The translations under genes were made by a program, and so were the position numbers. Of a stretch of 64,000 nucleotides of DNA, positions 58,722 to 64,000 are shown in pieces (the stretch's first letter is position 1; each line of letters starts with the position of its first letter). This DNA is from Butyricicoccus porcorum (GTDB lineage: Bacteria > Bacillota > Clostridia > Oscillospirales > Butyricicoccaceae), in the NCBI RefSeq assembly GCF_002157465.1, contig NZ_NHOC01000002.1, positions 266,352-330,351 of the forward strand. Reading direction: 5' to 3'. Below the pieces are notes generated by a model. The model searched no databases. It worked only from the letters and a program-made list of their open reading frames with translations, and had not been told where the DNA came from.

Positions 58722-60427
58722 TGAAGAATCTGTTAAAATTTATTACATGCGGCAGTGTGGACGACGGCAAGTCCACACTGATCGGACATATTTTATACGA
58801 TACCAAGAAGCTGTACACCGATCAGGAACAGGCGCTCGAGCTGGAAAGCAAGGTCGGCAGCCGCGGCGGTGAAATTGACTATTCTCTGCTGCTCGACGGC
58901 CTTATGGCGGAGCGCGAGCAGGGCATTACGATTGACGTCGCTTACCGCTATTTTACTACAGACAACCGCAGCTTTATCGTTGCGGACACGCCGGGACATG
59001 AGGAATACACGAGAAACATGGCAGTCGGTGCATCGTTTGCCGACCTCGCCATCATCCTCGTCGATGCTTCCCAGGGCGTGCTGGTGCAGACCCGCCGACA
59101 TGCGCGTATCTGTGCACTGATGGGCATTCGCTACTTTGTCTTTGCGCTCAACAAGATGGATCTGGTTGGCTACAGTGAGGCGCGCTTCCGCGAAATCGAG
59201 GCGGAGATTCATGCGCTCGCCGAAGAGCTGCACCTGCACAGCGTGCAGATTATTCCTGTCTCCGCGACGGCGGGTGACAACCTGACGACAAAATCGGACA
59301 ACACACCGTGGTATACGGGTACAACACTGCTGGATTATCTGGAAACTGTAGATATTACCGAAGCACAGTCAGAAGAGGGCTTTTATCTCCCGGTACAGCG
59401 TGTCTGCCGCCCCAATCATACGTTCCGCGGCTTCCAGGGTCAGATTGAGTCGGGTGAAATCGCCATCGGCGACGAAATTACCGTCCAGCCGAGCGAAGAA
59501 AAGGCAGGCGTAAAGGCAATTCTGGTCGGCGACAAGCAGGTAGATCACGCCTATGCGGGGCAGCCGGTTACCATCCAGCTCGACCGTGAAATCGATGTTT
59601 CGCGCGGCCGTGTTCTGACGCGCGGCAACAGCATTTCCTCTGCGAAGGCATTCCAGGCGACGCTTCTGTGGATGGATGACAGCCAGCTGACAGAAGGAAA
59701 GGAATACTTTATCAAGCTCGGCACCCGCACGATCCCCGGCGTAGTCCGCGCGATTCGATACAAGACGGATGTCAACACCGGTGAGCAGCTTCCTGCGCTC
59801 AGCCTGAAGAAAAATGAAATCGCCTACTGCGACATTGCAGTAGACGAAAACATTCCGATTGATACGTTTGAAAATCACAAGACGCTGGGCGAGCTGCTGC
59901 TGATCGACCGCGTGACCAATATGACATCGGCATGCGGCGTGGTACAGGCGATTGTTCATGAAACAGACATCGGCCGCACAGTACAGTTCCAGCAGGGAGA
60001 CGAGATTGTCAAGACACACCTGTTTGAAACCGTTTATGTCCAGCTGCAAAGTGGTCTGCTCGGCAGCTATGACCCGGAGGGTGTCCGCTTCCAGATCGGC
60101 GATGCCGTTCCGCTCAGCGGTGAGGGCTACCATTACCCACAGGATTTTGATATCCTTGATCTGGCGAGCCGTTCGGTTGTCCGCATCCGGGACGGCGTGT
60201 TTGCCCAGCTGCTGCCGCTGAGACAGTATGTCACAAGCGGTCTGCCGATTGTCAACGAGCGCGGTGCAGCCATCTGCGTGCCGTCACAGGACGATTTGGA
60301 GCAGTTCCTCGTGGCATATGATTCGCATACACGGGCGGATGAGAAGAAGCTCAACCGCTGGCTGCATTTTGAGACCTTCCGCCGGATTGTCTACCGCAGC
60401 AGTACAAGCGATGACTATATGATTTAA
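58721..60427 (+). CDS. cysN: sulfate adenylyltransferase subunit 1 (GTPase)
   Basis: CysN couples GTP hydrolysis to APS formation. The 568-residue protein has an EF-Tu-like GTPase domain: P-loop GSVDDGKSTL, DVAYRYF switch, DTPGHEEYTRNM and NKMD. The C-terminus beyond about residue 440 continues past the usual CysN end (about 475) without the APS-kinase P-loop of CysNC; it has QIGDAVPLSGEGYHYPQDFD and a basic tail. APS kinase is not needed if AprAB uses APS directly. Confidence 0.94.
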   Translation: MKNLLKFITCGSVDDGKSTLIGHILYDTKKLYTDQEQALELESKVGSRGGEIDYSLLLDGLMAEREQGITIDVAYRYFTTDNRSFIVADTPGHEEYTRNMAVGASFADLAIILVDASQGVLVQTRRHARICALMGIRYFVFALNKMDLVGYSEARFREIEAEIHALAEELHLHSVQIIPVSATAGDNLTTKSDNTPWYTGTTLLDYLETVDITEAQSEEGFYLPVQRVCRPNHTFRGFQGQIESGEIAIGDEITVQPSEEKAGVKAILVGDKQVDHAYAGQPVTIQLDREIDVSRGRVLTRGNSISSAKAFQATLLWMDDSQLTEGKEYFIKLGTRTIPGVVRAIRYKTDVNTGEQLPALSLKKNEIAYCDIAVDENIPIDTFENHKTLGELLLIDRVTNMTSACGVVQAIVHETDIGRTVQFQQGDEIVKTHLFETVYVQLQSGLLGSYDPEGVRFQIGDAVPLSGEGYHYPQDFDILDLASRSVVRIRDGVFAQLLPLRQYVTSGLPIVNERGAAICVPSQDDLEQFLVAYDSHTRADEKKLNRWLHFETFRRIVYRSSTSDDYMI

Positions 60428-60448
60428 TCCCATCTTACCAGAGAAACG

Positions 60449-60480
60449 CAAAAGCGGAAGCCAACGGCTTCCGCTTTTGT
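60449..60480. terminator. bidirectional terminator between cysN and queF
   Basis: CAAAAGCGGAAGCC (60449-60462), loop AAC, GGCTTCCGCTTTTG (60466-60479). Confidence 0.92.
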
Positions 60481-60496
60481 TATCGATACAGGTTTG

Positions 60497-60994
60497 TTAT
60501 CGGTTGTCGATTTTTTCCGGATACAGGTCGTGGTTTGCCATACGGTTCCATGCGACTTCCTCCCAGCGTGTGCCGGGCTTGCCGTAATTGCAGTAGGGGT
60601 CGATGGAGATGCCGCCGCGCGGGGTGAATTTGCCCCAGACTTCGATATATTTCGGATCCATCAGGCGAATGAGATCCTTCATGATGATGTTCACGCAGTC
60701 CTCATGGAAATCACCGTGGTTGCGGAAACTGAACAGGTACAGCTTGAGCGACTTGCTCTCCACCATGCGCTCGGACGGCACATAGGAGATCGTAATGGTG
60801 GCAAAATCCGGCTGTCCGGTGATCGGGCACAGGCTGGTGAATTCCGGACAGTTGAACTTGACAAAATAATCGTTTTCCGGGTGCTTGTTGACAAAGGTTT
60901 CGAGCACTTCCGGAGCGTAATCATCGCGGTATTTTGTGCCCTGATTGCCGAGCAGGGTGATGCCCTGCGTTTCTTCCGTGTTTCTTCCTGCCAT
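60497..60994 (-). CDS. queF: preQ0 reductase QueF (NADPH-dependent)
   Basis: QueF reduces preQ0 to preQ1 in queuosine synthesis. The 165-residue short form has the catalytic Cys in [29 protein letters not shown] and DFHEDC. GGAGGG precedes ATG 60994 by 7 bases. It is the last gene of the operon, two bases after queC. Confidence 0.96.
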   Translation of the reverse strand: MAGRNTEETQGITLLGNQGTKYRDDYAPEVLETFVNKHPENDYFVKFNCPEFTSLCPITGQPDFATITISYVPSERMVESKSLKLYLFSFRNHGDFHEDCVNIIMKDLIRLMDPKYIEVWGKFTPRGGISIDPYCNYGKPGTRWEEVAWNRMANHDLYPEKIDNR

Positions 60995-60996
60995 GC

Positions 60997-61686
60997 TTAT
61001 CCCTCCTGCAATGCCGGATCGGCGACACCGTTGGCGGCAAAGGCTGCTGCGCGGTCGCGGCAGGTGCCGCACTTGCCGCACGGCTTGTCACCGCCTTCAT
61101 AACAGCTCCAGGTCAGCTCGTATGGCACGCCGAGGCGCAGACCCTCGCGCACAACATCTGCCTTTGTGGAATGGACAAACGGCGCCTCGATGGTCAGCTG
61201 GTTACCGCTGCCGATGTAAATCGCATCGCGCATGGCGTTATGAAACGCACTGCTGCAATCCGGATAGGCGTTGCCTGCCGCATCGTCGCTGTGTGCGCCG
61301 TAATAGATGACAGAGCAGTCCTTGGACAGCGCAATGCTGGCTGCAGAGGACAGGAACAGGCCGTTGCGGAACGGCACATAGGTGGAAACCGGCTTGCCGT
61401 CGGTCTTTTGGAGCTGATTGGCGTACGACTCCTCCGGGATTTCATTTTGCGAACCCTGGAGCAGGGAGCATTTGGTGTCGTACTGGAAGATTTTTGCGAG
61501 GTCGAGCGTCAGAAATTCGACGCCGTAATAGTCGGCAATTTTTTTCGCTGCTTCGACTTCTTTTGTATGCAGCTGGCCGTAGGTGATGGACAGTGCAACT
61601 ATGTTTTCTTTTCCGTATTTTTCAATTGCCAGTCCGAGGCAGGTGGTGCTGTCCACGCCGCCGCTGGATAAAACAAGAGCCTTCAT
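60997..61686 (-). CDS. queC: 7-cyano-7-deazaguanine synthase QueC
   Basis: QueC turns 7-carboxy-7-deazaguanine into preQ0 with ammonia and ATP. The 229 residues have the PP-loop [13 protein letters not shown] and the Zn motif with C-x7-CGKCGTC near the C-terminus. It overlaps no gene and lies 12 bases after folE. Confidence 0.96.
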   Translation of the reverse strand: MKALVLSSGGVDSTTCLGLAIEKYGKENIVALSITYGQLHTKEVEAAKKIADYYGVEFLTLDLAKIFQYDTKCSLLQGSQNEIPEESYANQLQKTDGKPVSTYVPFRNGLFLSSAASIALSKDCSVIYYGAHSDDAAGNAYPDCSSAFHNAMRDAIYIGSGNQLTIEAPFVHSTKADVVREGLRLGVPYELTWSCYEGGDKPCGKCGTCRDRAAAFAANGVADPALQEG

Positions 61687-61698
61687 GGTGATATCTCC

Positions 61699-62277
61699 TT
61701 ATCGGTACAGTCTCATCTGCAAATCGGAATCGGTGCGGAACCGTCCGCGCAGGGTGGTGGTTGTGGTGCGGGCATTTGCCTGTCGGATGCCGCGCGCGGT
61801 CATACAGCTGTGACTGCCCTCGATGAGCACGGCGACGTCTTCCGAACCGGTGACGATCTGCATAATCTGGGCGATGTCCGAGCCGATGCGCTCCTGTAGT
61901 TGCAGGCGTTTGGACACCATATCAGCAATGCGTGCGATTTTGCTCAGGCCGATGACCTTGCCGTTCGGCATATAGGCGACGGTCGCGGTCATGTCATACA
62001 TCAGAGCAATGTGATGCTCACAATAGCTGAACAGCTGGATGTCACGCACAATGACAAGGTCTTTGGAATCGCTGGCGAAATCCATTTCGTCCTCAAAGGT
62101 CTTGTCGAACATCTGCGCAATTTCTTCGTTGGTGTAATTCATGCCCTCGAACACCTCGCTGTACATGCGTGCGACGCGGTCAGGCGTGTCTTTTAAGCCT
62201 TCGCGGTCGGGGTCATCGCCGAGGGCAATGAGGATGCCGCGGATATATTCCTTGATTGCATTGGTATCAATAGCCAT
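61699..62277 (-). CDS. folE: GTP cyclohydrolase I
   Basis: FolE makes dihydroneopterin triphosphate, the precursor for QueD here and for folate. The 192-residue protein has [11 protein letters not shown] and [10 protein letters not shown] with the Zn Cys/His ligands. Being inside the que operon it probably supplies queuosine synthesis. Confidence 0.96.
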   Translation of the reverse strand: MAIDTNAIKEYIRGILIALGDDPDREGLKDTPDRVARMYSEVFEGMNYTNEEIAQMFDKTFEDEMDFASDSKDLVIVRDIQLFSYCEHHIALMYDMTATVAYMPNGKVIGLSKIARIADMVSKRLQLQERIGSDIAQIMQIVTGSEDVAVLIEGSHSCMTARGIRQANARTTTTTLRGRFRTDSDLQMRLYR

Positions 62278-62300
62278 AATTTTTTCCCTTTCTGCGGTGC

Positions 62301-62969
62301 TTATACGCCGCGCTGGTCGGGGTCCCAGATGATTTTGTGCATCTGGAGCTGCATAGTGATGTCATTGAGCACATGCTCCTGCATAAATTCGACAATTTCC
62401 ACCGGCTGGATGCGCCCGAAGACCGGACTGAGGTAGACATGGCAGCGGTGGGTCAGGTCATATGTTTGGATGATTTCCAGTGCGCGCTCGAGGTCAGCGC
62501 GGCTGCCAGCGACAAACTTCACCGTATCGCGTTCGGTCAGCAGCGCAAAATTTTCCGTGCGCATGTGCGATTCCATACCACTGCCCGGCAGCTTGTAGTC
62601 CATGGTAAATGAAATGGCGGAAGAGATGCCGGTAAACGGTGTGAGATCGATGCTGCCATTGGTTTCGATTTCCACACGCTGTGCCGGATTTTCTGTCAGC
62701 CTGTGCAGCAGCTCCGCCATGCCCGCGCGCAGCAGCGGCTCGCCGCCGGTCAGGGTGACGTTGTGCACACCGGTTTTGCGCACAGCTTCACAGATTTCCT
62801 CGGTTGTCATGGTTGTATGTGGTGCATCAGCATCGTTTGCCCACATCGTATCACAGAAGGAGCATCGCAGGTTGCAGCCGGTAAAACGGACAAAAACGGA
62901 GAGCTGTCCGGCGAGCACTCCCTCGCCGTTGATGCTGACAAAGGTTTCTGCTACGTTGAATTCTGCCAT
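62301..62969 (-). CDS. queE: 7-carboxy-7-deazaguanine synthase QueE
   Basis: QueE is a small radical SAM enzyme contracting carboxytetrahydropterin. The 222 residues carry [15 protein letters not shown] near residue 31 (CxxxCxxC), the substrate loop NGEGVLAG, and [15 protein letters not shown] lies inside the end of queD, indicating translational coupling. Confidence 0.95.
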   Translation of the reverse strand: MAEFNVAETFVSINGEGVLAGQLSVFVRFTGCNLRCSFCDTMWANDADAPHTTMTTEEICEAVRKTGVHNVTLTGGEPLLRAGMAELLHRLTENPAQRVEIETNGSIDLTPFTGISSAISFTMDYKLPGSGMESHMRTENFALLTERDTVKFVAGSRADLERALEIIQTYDLTHRCHVYLSPVFGRIQPVEIVEFMQEHVLNDITMQLQMHKIIWDPDQRGV

Positions 62970-62972
62970 GTT

Positions 62973-63401
62973 TCAGTCTTCCTCCCCGGTGTAGGAGGCG
63001 CAGTTGTTCGGCGTTTCGTATACAGTCGCCTCTGCGACGTGGTAGCCGAGCGCCGAAGCGCGCTCAAAAAAGTATTTTGCAAAGTGCTCGGCAGTCGGGC
63101 GGAATGGGATTTCCGTCAGAGAAAAGCCGTCCTCCGCGAGCGCATCGCGCGTACCTGCGCGAAGCGTGCCTGCTTCATAAATCAGTGTGTGATCCATTGG
63201 TTCGACAATCGCCTTCAGGTCACCCTTGAGCTGGGAAAAATCCACCAGCATGCCGCGCTCCTGCACGGTGTCCTGTAGCGCCTCGCCGCAGACGCGCAGC
63301 TGGACAATCCAGTGGTGCCCGTGGATGTTGTGGCATTTGCCTTCGTAATGGGCGAGAAAATGCGCCGCATCAAAGCTGGATTCCGCCTTCAAATAAAACA
63401 T
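62973..63401 (-). CDS. queD: 6-carboxytetrahydropterin synthase QueD
   Basis: QueD converts dihydroneopterin triphosphate to 6-carboxytetrahydropterin. The 142 residues have the zinc His residues in FDAAHFLAHYEGKCHNIHGHHW and the EPMDHT segment. AAGGAG lies 5 bases before the ATG. It is the first gene of queD-queE-folE-queC-queF behind a riboswitch. Confidence 0.95.
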   Translation of the reverse strand: MFYLKAESSFDAAHFLAHYEGKCHNIHGHHWIVQLRVCGEALQDTVQERGMLVDFSQLKGDLKAIVEPMDHTLIYEAGTLRAGTRDALAEDGFSLTEIPFRPTAEHFAKYFFERASALGYHVAEATVYETPNNCASYTGEED

Positions 63402-63421
63402 ACAATCTCCTTCAAAGCAAA

Positions 63422-63447
63422 CAAAAAAGCAGGCACAACGGCCTGCT
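63422..63447 (-). terminator. regulatory terminator of the que leader
   Basis: On the minus strand AGCAGGC pairs with GCCTGCT across a short loop, followed by TTTTTG, 20 bases before queD. A competing pairing of GCTACTGTA (about 63468-63476) with the terminator's TACAGCAGGC (8 of 10 bases) would act as antiterminator. Confidence 0.85.
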
Positions 63448-63477
63448 GTAACAGATAGCGTATCATGGTACAGTAGC

Positions 63478-63520
63478 CCTGGTTTTGTTTAGAGACAGGA
63501 TGGTGCAAACGAACTGTCTG
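63478..63520 (-). promoter_or_regulatory. preQ1-I-like riboswitch
   Basis: On the minus strand AGACAG (63514-63519) pairs with CTGTCT (63493-63498) as P1; the 15-base loop starts TTC and contains a CACC segment. The A-rich tail CTAAACAAAACCAGG can enter the P1 groove and end in GG that pairs with the loop CC, the H-type pseudoknot of preQ1-I. The tail nearly matches the T. tengcongensis AACAAAACAAGG. It lies between the que promoter and the leader terminator, so preQ1 binding should favour termination. Confidence 0.78.
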
Positions 63521-63536
63521 ATTTACATTCTATATT

Positions 63537-63565
63537 ACTATACCACCGTCATGCAAGGATGTCAA
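63537..63565 (-). promoter_or_regulatory. promoter of the que operon
   Basis: On the minus strand TTGACA (63560-63565), 17-base spacer, TATAGT (63537-63542). Confidence 0.82.
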
Positions 63566-63633
63566 ATCTTTCGCGTTCCGCAGGCTTTGGAAAATTTTCT
63601 GTAAAATTGCTGGTAATTCCTGTGCAAAAACGG

Positions 63634-63639
63634 TATAAT
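63634..63639 (+). promoter_or_regulatory. -10 element of ndk
   Basis: TATAAT at 63634-63639 with no good -35; 42 bases before the ndk start. Confidence 0.5.
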
Positions 63640-63680
63640 ACATTTTGGAACATATCTGACCTGAGAGGAGAAAGAGGAAT

Positions 63681-64000
63681 ATGGTACAGCAGACGTATAT
63701 TATGCTCAAGCCGGATGCGTTGCAGCGTGGTCTGGCGGGCGAAATTATTTCCCGCATTGAGAAAAAAGGCTATCATATGGTGCGCTGTGAGCTCAAGATG
63801 CTGGATGAAGCGATTTTGAAGGAGCATTATGCACACATCGCAGATAAGCCGTTTTTCCCTGAGCTGGTTGCGTATATGACCTCCGGTCCGGTGCTGGCGA
63901 TGATTATTGAGGGAGAAAACGCCATTGTGGGCATGCGCATGCTGATGGGCGCAACCAAGTTCGGTGAGGCATTGCCGGGAACGATTCGCGGCGATTTTGC
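63681..64000 (+). CDS. ndk: nucleoside diphosphate kinase, 3' end beyond window
   Basis: Ndk balances nucleoside triphosphate pools by phosphate transfer through a His. The visible 106 residues have the normal start TYIMLKPDALQRGLAGEIISRIEKKGY, then HYAHIADKPFFPELVAYMTSGPV and MRMLMGATK. The active-site His (NIVHGSD) lies past the edge. GAGG precedes ATG 63681. It is divergent from the que operon. Confidence 0.95.
   Translation, partial: MVQQTYIMLKPDALQRGLAGEIISRIEKKGYHMVRCELKMLDEAILKEHYAHIADKPFFPELVAYMTSGPVLAMIIEGENAIVGMRMLMGATKFGEALPGTIRGDF

Noticed and set aside
1-64000. CRISPR array, tRNA or rRNA genes, prophage genes
   Set aside because: No regularly spaced repeats, cloverleaf-like sequences, rRNA segments or phage structural genes were seen.

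Overview
The window reads as a chromosomal segment of an anaerobic, low-to-mid GC Gram-positive bacterium, most likely a gut Clostridia member of the Oscillospiraceae/Butyricicoccaceae type. The evidence is strict-anaerobe chemistry ([FeFe]-hydrogenase maturases HydE and HydF, iron-sulfur L-serine dehydratase, many ferredoxin-like proteins), strong AGGAGG-type ribosome binding sites, sigma-A promoters with 17-base spacers, GTG/TTG starts, and Firmicutes regulator families (GntR/YtrA, Rrf2, DeoR, Crp/Fnr, AraC). I saw no rRNA, tRNA or CRISPR array. The species is not determined.

Layout: 1-0.85 kb is an IS3-family element inserted in a second, truncated IS3 copy. 0.9-8.1 kb is housekeeping: uppP, recQ, a 38-residue membrane peptide gene, a class-I glutamine amidotransferase-like hydrolase, a flavodoxin/ferredoxin fusion, and a PhoB/PhoR-like pair behind a Pho-box-like repeat. 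8.2-8.5 kb holds a small hydrophobic toxin gene with a convergent antisense promoter and a 16-bp 5'UTR/3'UTR pairing; it looks like a type I toxin-antitoxin module. 8.5-19.4 kb carries an AAA/CYTH protein, L-lactate dehydrogenase, transporters, an aldo/keto reductase, DegV and HydF. 19.7-28.8 kb carries a divergent CoaX-like protein, a GntR-ABC exporter, a pseudouridine synthase, three tandem M42 aminopeptidases, an isochorismatase-like hydrolase and a TetR regulator.

28.9-33.5 kb is a sulfur-amino-acid block: metY (frameshifted), cysK, hydE, and an Rrf2 regulator lacking an Fe-S cysteine set. 33.7-44.7 kb is more accessory: a KTR-like peptide, a MATE pump behind a leader-ORF/terminator attenuator, a dehydrogenase, a Crp/Fnr regulator divergent to a ferredoxin, and an inositol locus (frameshifted araC, iolG, GPH symporter, iolI, truncated iolE) followed by gene debris. 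44.8-48.5 kb is the fructose PTS operon fruK-fruA-fruR. 48.7-50.4 kb is sdaAB-sdaAA, with a terminator immediately after its promoter.

51.7-60.4 kb is one sulfate-assimilation operon: binding protein, two permeases, ATPase, AprAB-like APS reductase and CysDN. A CymR-like operator lies just after its promoter and a weaker one lies at the same place in front of metY, so the Rrf2 protein at 32.7 kb is a good candidate regulator of both. 60.5-63.5 kb is a complete preQ1 operon (queD, queE, folE, queC, queF) behind a preQ1-I-like riboswitch with a terminator. The window ends inside ndk.

The least explained features are the 8.2-8.5 kb toxin/antisense locus, the two leader attenuators (MATE and sdaAB), the 38-residue peptide unit at 3.7 kb, the pseudo-receiver AraC protein at 50.5 kb and the CoaX-like protein with an altered phosphate loop at 20.2 kb.
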